A stretch of 64,000 nt of DNA, from positions 1,045,325-1,109,324 of the forward strand of contig NZ_KZ454943.1 in the NCBI RefSeq assembly GCF_002797395.1. The letters are read 5' to 3'. Shown here in pieces: positions 28,052-37,458 of the stretch. The position numbers were made by a program, and so were the translations under genes. The notes beneath the pieces were generated by a model, which did no database searches, was not told the DNA's origin, and saw only the letters and a program-made list of their open reading frames with translations. This stretch comes from Bacillus solitudinis. GTDB taxonomy: Bacteria > Bacillota > Bacilli > Bacillales > Bacillaceae_D. Every line of letters starts with the position of its first letter. Positions within the stretch are counted from its first letter, which is position 1.

Positions 28052-29290
28052 TTACTTAATCATCAATCTTGTAAATTTCCGTTTCCCTACTTGTACAATT
28101 AAGCCATTTTCTATGTTTACTTTATATTGAACATCCGTAACTTTTTCCCCATTTAATTTAACGCCGCCATTTTGAATCATACGACGGGCTTCCCCCTTAG
28201 AAGCCATCATCTTTAACTCCACAAGTAAATCAACAATCCAAAGCTCCGTTTCCCCTCCCCAAATCACTTCAGGAATATCTGTTGGAAGAGAACGTTTTTG
28301 GAAGACTGTTTCAAAATATTCTCGAGCCTGCTTAGCCTCCTCTTTTCCATGGTACATTTCAACAAACTTCTCACCTAAGCTCATCTTTGCATCACGAGGG
28401 TGAACTGAACCTTCTGCTAAACCTACCTCTATTTTATTAATTTCCTCTAGTGGTAAATCAGTTGCAAGTTTATAATATTTAATCATTAGTTCATCTGGAA
28501 TGGACATCGACTTCCCGAATATTTCATTCGGTTCTTCATCGATTCCAATATAATTTTTAAGAGATTTCGACATTTTCCTCTCACCATCTAAACCCTCAAT
28601 AAGCGGTAAGGTCATGGCAATTTGCTTTTCTTTCCCGTAGGCTTCTTGAAGAGTACGCCCCATTAACAAATTAAATTTTTGATCTGTGCCACCTACTTCA
28701 ACATCGGACTCAAGCGCCACTGAATCGTATCCTTGCATTAGTGGATAAAAGAATTCATGAATAGAAATAGGTTGACCCGATTTATAACGTTTTTCAAAAT
28801 CATCACGCTCTAACATTCTTGCAACCGTCATGTTTCCAGATAGCACAACAACGTCTTCAAACGTCATTGGTTTTAACCATTCTGAGTTATAATAAATGGT
28901 TGCCTTTTCCATATCTAATATTTTTCCGTATTGTTCTACATAGGTTTTTGCGTTTTCCTTAACCTCTTCATCCGTTAGTTGCTTTCTAGTTTCGGATTTA
29001 CCAGTTGGGTCTCCAATTCGACCTGTAAAATCACCAATGAGCATTTGGATTTCATGCCCTAGCTCTTGAAATTGACGAAGTTTATGGAGGACAACCGTAT
29101 GACCTAAGTGAACGTCTGGAGCTGATGGATCCATTCCTAGTTTAATCTTTAAGGGTTTTCCAGTTAGTACGGATTTCTCAATTTTTTTTCGAAAATCATC
29201 CTCTGGTACAATTTCTACAATACCTCTATTTAATATCGCTAGTTGTCTCTCTACTTCTTGCTGTTGTTCAAACGTCATTTCTTTTTCCAC
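28052..29290 (-). CDS. tyrZ: tyrosyl-tRNA synthetase, TyrZ type
   Basis: Charges tRNA-Tyr; class Ic synthetase. 412 residues. The HIGH-type motif is HLGH (61-64), within [17 protein letters not shown] is near 241, and a C-terminal S4-like domain lies at about 345-410. The sequence (start with [38 protein letters not shown]) is the TyrZ lineage and not the TyrS lineage, although it occupies the tyrS position after rpsD. Start is GTG with AAGGAGG 7 nt upstream. Expression is controlled by the T-box at 29345-29570. Confidence 0.93.
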   Translation of the reverse strand: MEKEMTFEQQQEVERQLAILNRGIVEIVPEDDFRKKIEKSVLTGKPLKIKLGMDPSAPDVHLGHTVVLHKLRQFQELGHEIQMLIGDFTGRIGDPTGKSETRKQLTDEEVKENAKTYVEQYGKILDMEKATIYYNSEWLKPMTFEDVVVLSGNMTVARMLERDDFEKRYKSGQPISIHEFFYPLMQGYDSVALESDVEVGGTDQKFNLLMGRTLQEAYGKEKQIAMTLPLIEGLDGERKMSKSLKNYIGIDEEPNEIFGKSMSIPDELMIKYYKLATDLPLEEINKIEVGLAEGSVHPRDAKMSLGEKFVEMYHGKEEAKQAREYFETVFQKRSLPTDIPEVIWGGETELWIVDLLVELKMMASKGEARRMIQNGGVKLNGEKVTDVQYKVNIENGLIVQVGKRKFTRLMIK

Positions 29291-29344
29291 TACGTTTCCT
29301 CCTTTGAAAATCTTCCTATTCTGTTATAATACAGAGTTCAAAAC

Positions 29345-29570
29345 ATAAAAAAAACGCCCTCAAAAAGGGACGAATCATTCGCGGTACCACCCTTATTGAA
29401 GATGTTTATCTTCCACTTAACACGATAACGGGGTGACCGTCCTTGGTTCACAAGGAAAGCTCCAGGCCGTAATTCATCTCTACAAACATACTGATTTCCA
29501 CCAACCATCAGCTCTCTGAAAAGGTAATGTAGCGATTACTAAAACCCTTCAATGCTCAACATTCAATTAA
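29345..29570 (-). promoter_or_regulatory. T-box leader of the tyrosyl-tRNA synthetase gene
   Basis: The T-box sequence AGGGTGGTACCGCG is at 29381-29395 (minus strand). It is followed by a terminator stem (CGTCCCT / AGGGCG, 29355-29373) with a U-run. A Stem I-like region upstream contains GATGAATTACGGCC, in which TAC is a plausible Tyr specifier. Uncharged tRNA-Tyr would stabilise the antiterminator. Confidence 0.9.
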
Positions 29571-29574
29571 TACT

Positions 29575-29603
29575 TTTTTACCACAATGAACAATAGATGT
29601 CAA
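29575..29603 (-). promoter_or_regulatory. promoter of the T-box transcript
   Basis: TTGACA (29598-29603) and TAAAAA (29575-29580), 17 bp apart on the minus strand. Confidence 0.5.
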
Positions 29604-29688
29604 CGAGCCGATGTATAAAAACCAGTAAAGTGTACCATCTTTCGACATCCTATGCTATAATATTGCTTGTTATTATAGGAGGTTTACT

Positions 29689-32532
29689 ATGAAAAATATT
29701 CTTTCTCGTTTTACCGAGAAGCTACATTTTTTTTCAAAAAAACTACACGAAAAGAAAATATTTAGACAAATTGGAATTACATATCAAGTTTTTTGGAACT
29801 TGTTATTAATTTCTTTAGTCGTTGGTTTAATGTCTTTCTTTTTTATCGGGGGAACGGCAGCAGGTTATTTTGCTGCATTAGTTAAAGATCAGCCCCTTCA
29901 AAGCTCTGCTGAGATGAAAGCAAAAATCTATGACTATGAAGAAACAAGTCAAGTGTTTTTTACGGATAATGTATTCTTAGGCGAGCTACCCTCAGAGGTT
30001 GAGAGGCATAAAGTAAGTCTTGACGATGTTTCAAAACATGTTAAAAACGCTATTATTGCTACTGAAGATGAACATTTTTATGAACATGATGGTGTTGTAC
30101 CAAAGGCTATAATGCGTGCAACCTTTCAAGAGTTTGCCAATACCACTGTCCAAACAGGTGGGAGTACATTAACTCAGCAACTAATTAAACAACAAATCCT
30201 CTCGAGTGAAGTTTCATTTGACAGAAAGGCAACTGAAATCCTTCTTGCAATGAGACTCGAACAATTCCTAGAAAAAAATGATATTTTAGAAGCTTATTTA
30301 AATGTTGTTCCTTTTGGCCGTAATTCTTCCGGTCGACAAATTGCAGGAGTTCAAGCTGCTGCCCAAGGTATTTTCGGAGTTGACGCAAAAGATTTAACGA
30401 TACCTCAAGCTGCGTATGTTGCAGGTTTGCCACAAAGCCCTTTTGGTTACACTCCTTTTACAAATAGTGGAGAAGTAAAAGAAAATTTAGATGCCGGTTT
30501 AAATAGAATGAAAACTGTACTAAGTCGCATGCATGAAAGTGGATTTATTACAGATAGGGAACTAAAACAAGCTTTAGCCTTTGACATTCGTGAACATTTA
30601 ACAGAGCAATCTCCTACACCCATTGACCAATATCCTTATTTAACATATGAAGTTATGCGAAGAGCAACTGATATTTTACTAGAACAAAACTTAAAGAGAG
30701 ACCAAATTGTTTTTGCCGATTTAGACCAAGAGGAGCAAAATAGCTATCGTGAACAAGCATCTCTAGAATTAAAAAGAAGCGGCTACCGCATTCATACAAC
30801 CATAGATAAGAAAATCTATATCTCTATGCAAGAAGCGGTAAACAATGATAATTTATTTGGACCTATCAAAAAAGGTGAACAAGAAGAAGTTGGTGCGGTT
30901 TTAATTGAAAATAGCACCGGAGCAATTCGCGGCTTTGTCGGTGGTCGTGATGAAGGTGGGGACCATCATTATAACCATGCGACACAAGCTTTCCGTCAAA
31001 ATGGCTCAACTATGAAACCCATCCTTGCCTATGCACCTGCAATGGAAGTTGGTGCTATTCAGCCCGGCATAGTCGTTCCTGACACATATGCTGAATACAG
31101 AAATGGAAAGGAAATTCGGAATTTTGACCATCGACATCTTGGACTACTTTCCGCAAGAGAAGCACTTGCTCGTTCACGGAATGTTCCCGCTATAAGAGCA
31201 TTTCAACGCGTACCTCATGAACAAGCACGAGAAACTCTTGAAAAGATTGGATTTCGTCTAAGCAGTGCAGAGCCCTATGAATCGGCTCCACTTGGTTCCA
31301 CTGACTTTAACGTCACAGTGGAACAAAACACAAATGCCTTTGCTGTCTTTGCAAATGGTGGTCAATTTATTCCTTCCTATCTAATTGAGAAAATCGAAAA
31401 TGCGAATGGGGATACTATTTATGAACATAAATCAACGGAAGTCGAAGTCTTCTCAAAACAAACTGCTTACCTAACAATCGATATGTTAAGGGACGTTCTC
31501 CGTGGTGTTGGAACAGCGAGATCACTCCCAAGTAGATTGAAATTCTCAGCAGATTGGGCAGGGAAGACCGGGACTTCAAGTGACGTTAAGGATTCTTGGT
31601 TTGTTGGTACTAATCCAAATGTGACACTAGGTGTTTGGATTGGCTATGACACGCCTAAAGAAATTAGTCGTACAGTTGGAGGATTAAGTTATAGTTCCCG
31701 AACACAACAAATTTGGGCACATATTGCAAATGCAGCATACGAGCAAGTACCTGAATTAATGGCACCAAGCGAAGGCTTTAAAAGGCCTGAGGGGATTGTT
31801 AGCCGGACAATTTGTAGCGTGACCGGTTTACTTCCTTCAAAGATTTGCCAAGATGCAGGACTAGTTACAACTGATTTATTTAACTCAAAGTTTGTTCCTT
31901 CAAAAACTGATAATTCTTTAGAAGTTGCAAGTTACGTTACGATTAATAATAATAACTTCCTTGCCCTGACATCGACACCAAGTGAGTTTACTGAACAAGG
32001 TGTTAAGGTTTCAGGAGACTATTGGGGAATTAATGATATTTCTGAATACCTACCTGAATCGATGAGAAATATTATTCCTGATAAAGAAGCTCCAAATAAT
32101 GGTAGAGTGCCTGAAGTTGTAAGTAATGTACGTTTAGATGGAAAAAACTTAATCTGGTCTAAACACCCCGATAGCGATATTGTCGGCTATCGTATCTATC
32201 GCGCCGCTAACGGCAGCACAAATTATCAATTAGTAGACCGTATACAAGGGAATGTACAAACGACCTATGGGGTGAATGGTGGTGCCAATGCTTACTATGT
32301 AACTGCTGTAGATACTGCTGGAAGGGAATCTGCTTCTTCTGCTTTGGCAGAAGGAAACAATTGGAGTCCAGTGACTGGCGAACCTAAACCAACTAAACCA
32401 GCTAAACCAGCTAAACCGGATCGCTCGAATGAAGGTGAAGACAATCCACCTCCCCAGAACGACAATGAGAGCAGTCCTCCAACAGAAGAAGAAACTGGAG
32501 AAAATTCTGATACGGTGGATGAAAATAACTAG
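29689..32532 (+). CDS. class A penicillin-binding protein with FN3 tail
   Basis: A bifunctional peptidoglycan glycosyltransferase and transpeptidase, 947 residues, anchored by one N-terminal helix (about 36-58). The GT51 domain has catalytic Glu126 in ATEDEHFYEHDG and TGGSTLTQQ (156-164). The transpeptidase has SxxK at 440-443 (STMK), SRN at 496-498 and KTG at 626-628. A fibronectin type III-like domain (about 808-895) and a Pro/Lys then Glu/Asn-rich tail follow. An AGGAGG site precedes the ATG. It is not at this locus in B. subtilis; the domain order resembles PBP1-type enzymes, but the exact orthologue is unclear. Confidence 0.92.
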   Translation: MKNILSRFTEKLHFFSKKLHEKKIFRQIGITYQVFWNLLLISLVVGLMSFFFIGGTAAGYFAALVKDQPLQSSAEMKAKIYDYEETSQVFFTDNVFLGELPSEVERHKVSLDDVSKHVKNAIIATEDEHFYEHDGVVPKAIMRATFQEFANTTVQTGGSTLTQQLIKQQILSSEVSFDRKATEILLAMRLEQFLEKNDILEAYLNVVPFGRNSSGRQIAGVQAAAQGIFGVDAKDLTIPQAAYVAGLPQSPFGYTPFTNSGEVKENLDAGLNRMKTVLSRMHESGFITDRELKQALAFDIREHLTEQSPTPIDQYPYLTYEVMRRATDILLEQNLKRDQIVFADLDQEEQNSYREQASLELKRSGYRIHTTIDKKIYISMQEAVNNDNLFGPIKKGEQEEVGAVLIENSTGAIRGFVGGRDEGGDHHYNHATQAFRQNGSTMKPILAYAPAMEVGAIQPGIVVPDTYAEYRNGKEIRNFDHRHLGLLSAREALARSRNVPAIRAFQRVPHEQARETLEKIGFRLSSAEPYESAPLGSTDFNVTVEQNTNAFAVFANGGQFIPSYLIEKIENANGDTIYEHKSTEVEVFSKQTAYLTIDMLRDVLRGVGTARSLPSRLKFSADWAGKTGTSSDVKDSWFVGTNPNVTLGVWIGYDTPKEISRTVGGLSYSSRTQQIWAHIANAAYEQVPELMAPSEGFKRPEGIVSRTICSVTGLLPSKICQDAGLVTTDLFNSKFVPSKTDNSLEVASYVTINNNNFLALTSTPSEFTEQGVKVSGDYWGINDISEYLPESMRNIIPDKEAPNNGRVPEVVSNVRLDGKNLIWSKHPDSDIVGYRIYRAANGSTNYQLVDRIQGNVQTTYGVNGGANAYYVTAVDTAGRESASSALAEGNNWSPVTGEPKPTKPAKPAKPDRSNEGEDNPPPQNDNESSPPTEEETGENSDTVDENN

Positions 32533-32644
32533 CGCTGACCATAAATACAATCTCATCACGTTAACAAATAAAAACAATATAATTTTTCTTCGTTAGAAGT
32601 AACATGACGGGTTGAGCTTGGGGATATACTTCAGGACTTTCCAA

Positions 32645-32687
32645 TATGAAAAAAAAGGTGTTGCTAACGCAACACCTTTTTTCATAT
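32645..32687. terminator. bidirectional terminator between the PBP gene and acsA
   Basis: The perfect stem GGTGTTGC-TAAC-GCAACACC is extended by A- and T-runs on both sides. It serves both converging genes. Confidence 0.9.
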
Positions 32688-34402
32688 TAATCCTCCATAG
32701 ATGATAAATCACCTGTTGGTAAATCAAGTTCCCACGCTTTTAGTACACGTCTCATAATCTTTCCGCTTCTCGTCTTAGGTAGCTTTTCACGGAATTCAAT
32801 CTCCCGCGGGGCAGCATGAGCGGCTAAGCCGGTTTTGACAAATTGACGAATTTCTTCTTTTAACTCATCTGTCACTTCATAGCCTTCACGTAAAGAAACA
32901 AACGCTTTAATAATTTCGCCACGCACAGGATCTGGTTTGCCAATAACTCCGGCTTCAGCAATCGCAGGATGTTCAACTAACTTACTTTCCACTTCAAAAG
33001 GTCCTACCCTCTCTCCAGCAGTCATAATAACATCATCAATACGACCTTGGAACCAAAAGTATCCATCTTCGTCCATGTAAGCAGAGTCACCAGAGATATA
33101 CCAACCTTCGATTTCAAAATAACTGGCATACTTTTCAGGATTTCTCCAAATTTCACGCATCATGGATGGCCAGCCTTTTTTTATAGCTAAGTTCCCCATT
33201 CGATTTGGAGGCAACTCATTTCCCTTATCATCAATAATCGCTGCTTTAATACCTGGAAGAGGTTTTCCCATCGAACCAGGACGAATATCCATGGATGGAT
33301 AGTTACAAATTAATTGAGCACCCGTTTCAGTCATCCACCACGTATCGTGGATTCGAAGATCGAATACTTTCTTACCCCAGCGAACAACTTCAGGGTTAAG
33401 TGGTTCACCCACACTTAACATATGACGTAAAGAAGATAAATCATACTTTTTAACAAGTTCATCGCCTGCACTCATCAACATACGGAATGCAGTCGGCGCA
33501 CTATACCAAACCGTTACCTTGTAGCGTTGTAATGTTTCATACCAATCGGCTGGACTAAATCGACCACCTCTAATTACATTTGTTGCACCATTTAACCAAG
33601 GAGCAAATATACCATATGAGGTCCCCGTTACCCAACCCGGATCGGCTGTACACCAATATACATCATCTTCTTGTAAATCTAAGACCCACTTACCAGTTTG
33701 ATAATGTTGAATCATCGCATTATGAACATGAAGAACACCTTTAGGCTTTCCTGTTGAGCCTGAAGTATAGTGTAGAATTAAACCATCATTACGGTCAACC
33801 CATTCAATATTAAGCTCATCACTTGCGTGATTCATACGATTTTGAAAATCTAAGCAAGGCCCTTCTTCTTTAACAGATTCACTTACAATAAGTACTCTTT
33901 CAAGATCAGGCAAATCATCTACTGGGACTCTTTCTAAAAGAGCTGGTGTCGTGATTAGTACTTTCGCTCCGCTATCCTCAAGACGATCTCGGACGGCTCC
34001 TTCCATAAATGCTTCAAATAGAGGTCCAACAATTGCTCCAATTTTCACTGCTCCTAAAAATGCAAAATATAATTCAGGTGAACGTGGCATAAAAATAAAA
34101 ACTCGATCACCTTTCTCAACACCAGCATCTTTTAGAACATTTCCTGCTTTGTTCGAATATTTCTTTAACTGTTCGAACGTGTATTCTTCTTCTCGGTTTG
34201 CATCGCTATAATAAAGAGCTACTTTATTTGCTCTTTTTCCTTCAGCATGACGATCAATTGCCTCATAAGCCAAATTGACCTTTCCCGTTTGACTCCAAGA
34301 GAGTTCTTTCTCAACCAACGACCACTCAAAGTTTTTAGCTGTTTCTTCGTAATTTACTAAGTTATAAGTTCCTTTTTCGGATGGAAGCGCTTGCATACCC
34401 AT
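32687..34402 (-). CDS. acsA: acetyl-CoA synthetase
   Basis: Activates acetate to acetyl-CoA with ATP; cytoplasmic, 571 residues. AMP-binding motif HYTSGSTGKPKG is at about 221-232. The C-terminal TRSGKIMRR carries Lys548, the residue acetylated by AcuA and deacetylated by AcuC in B. subtilis (K549). The frame is open to 34480, but the GAGGGG site and alignment of MGMQALP with known starts place the start at 34402. A perfect cre lies in codons 3-7. Divergent from acuABC. Confidence 0.95.
   Translation of the reverse strand: MGMQALPSEKGTYNLVNYEETAKNFEWSLVEKELSWSQTGKVNLAYEAIDRHAEGKRANKVALYYSDANREEEYTFEQLKKYSNKAGNVLKDAGVEKGDRVFIFMPRSPELYFAFLGAVKIGAIVGPLFEAFMEGAVRDRLEDSGAKVLITTPALLERVPVDDLPDLERVLIVSESVKEEGPCLDFQNRMNHASDELNIEWVDRNDGLILHYTSGSTGKPKGVLHVHNAMIQHYQTGKWVLDLQEDDVYWCTADPGWVTGTSYGIFAPWLNGATNVIRGGRFSPADWYETLQRYKVTVWYSAPTAFRMLMSAGDELVKKYDLSSLRHMLSVGEPLNPEVVRWGKKVFDLRIHDTWWMTETGAQLICNYPSMDIRPGSMGKPLPGIKAAIIDDKGNELPPNRMGNLAIKKGWPSMMREIWRNPEKYASYFEIEGWYISGDSAYMDEDGYFWFQGRIDDVIMTAGERVGPFEVESKLVEHPAIAEAGVIGKPDPVRGEIIKAFVSLREGYEVTDELKEEIRQFVKTGLAAHAAPREIEFREKLPKTRSGKIMRRVLKAWELDLPTGDLSSMED
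34382..34395 (-). promoter_or_regulatory. cre site inside the start of acsA
   Basis: TGCAAGCGCTTCCA (minus strand) fits TGNAANCGNTNNCA with no mismatch. It is centred about 42 bp downstream of the predicted transcription start, a position expected to block RNA polymerase. Confidence 0.8.
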
Positions 34403-34436
34403 TACACATCTTCCCCTCTTATGTATTTTCATTTCA

Positions 34437-34465
34437 ATTATAGTACAGCTAAAATTTTTATTCAA
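34437..34465 (-). promoter_or_regulatory. acsA promoter
   Basis: TTGAAT (34460-34465), 17 bp, TATAAT (34437-34442) on the minus strand; transcription would start near 34430. Confidence 0.8.
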
Positions 34466-34523
34466 TGAAAAAACACCCATCCCCTTTTTTACTATTTTCT
34501 TTTGCTATTCATCTAATAATGAC

Positions 34524-34572
34524 TTCGTACTTTGTTACTTTTCGTACTAACTTTTTTCACAAATTAGTACGA
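34524..34572. repeat. three TTCGTAC(T) elements between acsA and acuA
   Basis: TTCGTACT at 34524, TTCGTACTAA at 34541 (17 bp later) and TTAGTACGA inverted at 34564-34572. The last two form a perfect 9-bp inverted repeat with a 13-bp spacer. They resemble an operator but match no regulator that I know. Confidence 0.6.
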
Positions 34573-34654
34573 TTGTTTTCTAGTAATTCCTTCTTTTAAT
34601 AATAGAATAATGTATAATAGAAGTCGAAAAAGCACGTTTAAAAGGTGGGTACAA

Positions 34655-35287
34655 ATGATTCATCAAAAGAGCTATTACTCAATTGATTTAGAGTCTCCTC
34701 ACGGTAAATTAACTGTAGAAGGTCCAGTTTCAGGAAATGAGTTACAATCTTATGATTTTCATCCAGGTCTAGTTGCTTTCCGGCCGCCTCTCGAGCAGAA
34801 GCAAGCTATTATTGGAATTGCTGATTTACCTGAAGGAAGAATAAACATTGTTAGAGATCAAAATACAATTGTTGGTTACGTAACGTTTGTATACCCCGAT
34901 CCAATGGAACGATGGTCCGATGCTAAGATGGAGAACTTAATTGAACTTGGAGCGATTGAAATTGCTCCTGAATATCGTGGTATTCAAGCTGGAAAAAGTC
35001 TACTCCACTTATCAATGCTCGATGACTCAATGGAAGATTACATCGTCATTACAACGGAGTATTATTGGCATTGGGATTTGAAAGGAAGCGGTCTTGACGT
35101 TTGGGAGTATAGAAAAGTCATGGAAAAAATGATGAATGTCGGTGGACTAGAATGGTATGCAACAGATGACCCTGAAATTTGCTCCCATCCTGCCAACTGT
35201 TTAATGGCTCGAATCGGGAAACGCGTCGATGCAAACTCAATTCAAAACTTTGATCAGCTTCGTTTTCAAAATAGATTTATGTACTAA
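34655..35287 (+). CDS. acuA: AcuA, protein acetyltransferase for AcsA
   Basis: A GNAT-fold acetyltransferase that inactivates AcsA by acetylating its active-site lysine. 210 residues from the ATG at 34655 (AGGTGGG 5 nt upstream), the known AcuA length. The acetyl-CoA-binding region is ELGAIEIAPEYRGIQAGKSLL (about 99-119; key ones are the RGxxxG/A residues RGIQAG). YYWHWDLKG (about 144-152) and the HPANCLMARIG end are family hallmarks. First gene of acuABC; gap to acuB is 29 nt. Confidence 0.95.
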   Translation: MIHQKSYYSIDLESPHGKLTVEGPVSGNELQSYDFHPGLVAFRPPLEQKQAIIGIADLPEGRINIVRDQNTIVGYVTFVYPDPMERWSDAKMENLIELGAIEIAPEYRGIQAGKSLLHLSMLDDSMEDYIVITTEYYWHWDLKGSGLDVWEYRKVMEKMMNVGGLEWYATDDPEICSHPANCLMARIGKRVDANSIQNFDQLRFQNRFMY

Positions 35288-35316
35288 TCTTTTATGAATA
35301 GTGGGAGTGATGTACC

Positions 35317-35961
35317 TTGATTATTGATGAAATTATGAATAGACGTATAATAACTTTAACTACAGATGCAACCATACAAGATGCCATTGAAATACTTGCA
35401 AACTTTCGGATTCGTCACATTCTAGTTGTCGACGAACTAGAAAAAATGGTTGGTATTATTTCTGATAGAGATATTCGAGATGTTAGCCCATCAATTTTTC
35501 ACTCAAACGAACATAAAGAAGATTTTCAAAAACCTGTATCTAGTATTATGAAAACTGAAGTTATTTCAGCACACCCTTTAGATTTTGTAGAGGAAATTTC
35601 AACGCTATTTTATGAGCATCATATCGGATGCTTACCAATTATTGAAGACGAAAAAATTGTTGGTATTGTTACTGAAACCGATCTTTTACATACATTAGTA
35701 GTGTTGATGGGTGCACATCAACCTAGTTCTCATATTGAAGTTCGCGTCAGAAACATTACTGGAAAACTAGCCGACCTTGCCTCCATCTTTAAAGAAATGA
35801 ATGTTAATATAAATAGTGTTCTTGTCTACCCATGTAACGATATGAATTATAAAGTACTTGTATTTCGAGTCCAAACGATTGACCCTAGGGGGATTATTGA
35901 GGCAATAAAGAAAGAAGGGTATGACGTTATCTGGCCAACACTACCGAGGTTGATAACATGA
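35317..35961 (+). CDS. acuB: AcuB, CBS-pair and ACT-domain protein
   Basis: 214 residues: two CBS domains (about 5-60 and 78-133) followed by an ACT-like domain (about 141-208). CBS pairs bind adenine nucleotides, so AcuB may sense energy state for the acetate module, but its role is not settled. The start codon is TTG at 35317 with GGGAGTG 7 nt upstream, giving MIIDEIMNRR, the usual start. The stop overlaps the acuC ATG by 4 nt (ATGA). Confidence 0.93.
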   Translation: MIIDEIMNRRIITLTTDATIQDAIEILANFRIRHILVVDELEKMVGIISDRDIRDVSPSIFHSNEHKEDFQKPVSSIMKTEVISAHPLDFVEEISTLFYEHHIGCLPIIEDEKIVGIVTETDLLHTLVVLMGAHQPSSHIEVRVRNITGKLADLASIFKEMNVNINSVLVYPCNDMNYKVLVFRVQTIDPRGIIEAIKKEGYDVIWPTLPRLIT

Positions 35962-37124
35962 ATCATAAGTCAGTTTATGTTTATTCGGATGAGCAATTAG
36001 CATACCGTTTCAACAAAGAGCATCCTTTTAATCATCTGAGACTTCATTTAACACACGACCTTCTAAAAAAAACAAATAGCATTAACGATAAAGATATTAT
36101 TCCCCCCCGTTTAGCAACAGACGAGGAATTGAACCTTATTCATGACGAAGCCTTTATTGAAGCTGTTAAATCAGCAGGAAAAGGTACTCTTAAACCAGAG
36201 AGAGCCACAAATTATGGACTAGGTACGGATGATACCCCGATTTTTGCCAACATGCATGAAGCGGCATCCTTAATTGTAGGTGGAACTTTAACCGCCGTAG
36301 ACGCGGTTATGAAGGGCCAATTTACCCATGCACTTCATTTAGGTGGCGGTCTTCATCATGGGTTTCGGGGGAAGGCATCAGGTTTTTGTATTTATAACGA
36401 TAGTGCCATTGCGATTGAGTACATGAAGAAAATGTATGGAGCGAGAGTACTCTACGTTGATACAGATGCTCACCACGGTGATGGCGTTCAATTTGCTTTT
36501 TATGATGACCCTGATGTTTGTACATTAAGTATCCATGAAACAGGTCGTTACTTATTTCCCGGGACAGGGAATGTGAATGAAAAAGGAGCTGGAAAAGGTT
36601 ATGGCTTCTCTATTAATGTGCCGATCGATGCATTTACAGAAGATGATTCATTTTTAGAAGTTTATGAAAGGTCATTTCGCGAGGTGGTGGCTTTTTTTAA
36701 ACCAGATGTTATTCTCACCCAAAACGGAGCAGATGCTCATCACCTTGATCCCCTTACTCATCTTTGTTCAACAATGAGGACATACCAAATGATTCCAAAG
36801 CTAGCTCATGAACTTGCTCATGAATTTTGCGAAGGACGTTGGATCGCTGTTGGAGGTGGAGGCTATGATATATTTCGGGTCGTCCCACGTGCTTGGTCAC
36901 TGATATGGTTAGAGATGACTAATCAAACCTCTATAATTTCAGAAGCGCTTCCAAGATTATGGAGGGAGCAGTGGGAAAAGCATGCTCAAGAAGAGATGCC
37001 TACAGAGTGGATGGATGTAAGCGATACCGTTCCTACCATTCCTCGTAAACATGAAATCGCAGAAAAAAATCACAACACATTAGAAAAAGCTTTATATCAT
37101 ATACGAACGGAAATGAATCGTTAA
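35958..37124 (+). CDS. acuC: AcuC, class I/II histone-deacetylase-family deacetylase
   Basis: Zn-dependent deacetylase that reactivates AcsA by removing the acetyl group. 388 residues. HDAC signatures: HLGGGLHHGF near 130 (the HH charge relay), YVDTDAHHGDGVQ near 168-180 (zinc ligands Asp and His), and the later zinc Asp within QNGADAH (about 255-261). GGGGYD is near 299. It overlaps acuB by 4 nt, hence coupled translation. Confidence 0.96.
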   Translation: MNHKSVYVYSDEQLAYRFNKEHPFNHLRLHLTHDLLKKTNSINDKDIIPPRLATDEELNLIHDEAFIEAVKSAGKGTLKPERATNYGLGTDDTPIFANMHEAASLIVGGTLTAVDAVMKGQFTHALHLGGGLHHGFRGKASGFCIYNDSAIAIEYMKKMYGARVLYVDTDAHHGDGVQFAFYDDPDVCTLSIHETGRYLFPGTGNVNEKGAGKGYGFSINVPIDAFTEDDSFLEVYERSFREVVAFFKPDVILTQNGADAHHLDPLTHLCSTMRTYQMIPKLAHELAHEFCEGRWIAVGGGGYDIFRVVPRAWSLIWLEMTNQTSIISEALPRLWREQWEKHAQEEMPTEWMDVSDTVPTIPRKHEIAEKNHNTLEKALYHIRTEMNR

Positions 37125-37143
37125 CCTAAAAAAGCTACAGAGC

Positions 37144-37371
37144 GAGGCCACAGAAAAAGGGTACTTTTTCTTTTTCAGTGCCCTCTTAATAATGCGCGGA
37201 GCCGTTGCCCGGTTTTGAAAAGTCTTGCTATGAGTGGTTTTCTCATAGCAAGCGCGCAACGAGTGAAGCCATTACTGCTTCCCGAAATGCTTTCAAAGGG
37301 GTTTTCAGTGGCCTCACGATTTTCACCTTTTTTCAGTGGCCTTTAAGCAATGATCGGAGCCATTGACCTTC
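37144..37371. repeat. composite intergenic repeat element after acuC
   Basis: GAGGCCAC (37144-37151) and GTGGCCTC (37308-37315), each next to GAAAA/TTTTC, form terminal inverted repeats. A direct repeat of about 38 bp recurs at 37171-37210 and 37331-37370 (TTTCAGTG...GGAGCC.TTG). An 11-bp stem CTTGCTATGAG / CTCATAGCAAG lies at 37224-37252. No ORF. This fills the gap of 334 bp between acuC and mtnN. Confidence 0.7.
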
Positions 37372-37458
37372 ATTCACTTAAATCTCCATCTGAATCACTT
37401 TAAACATATTTTACTATCTTAAACTTTTAGAAAAGGGTTAACTAGTAGAAACCCGGTG

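Noticed and set aside
37144-37371. Insertion sequence with its own transposase
   Set aside because: No ORF in the element, so I call it only a repeat element.
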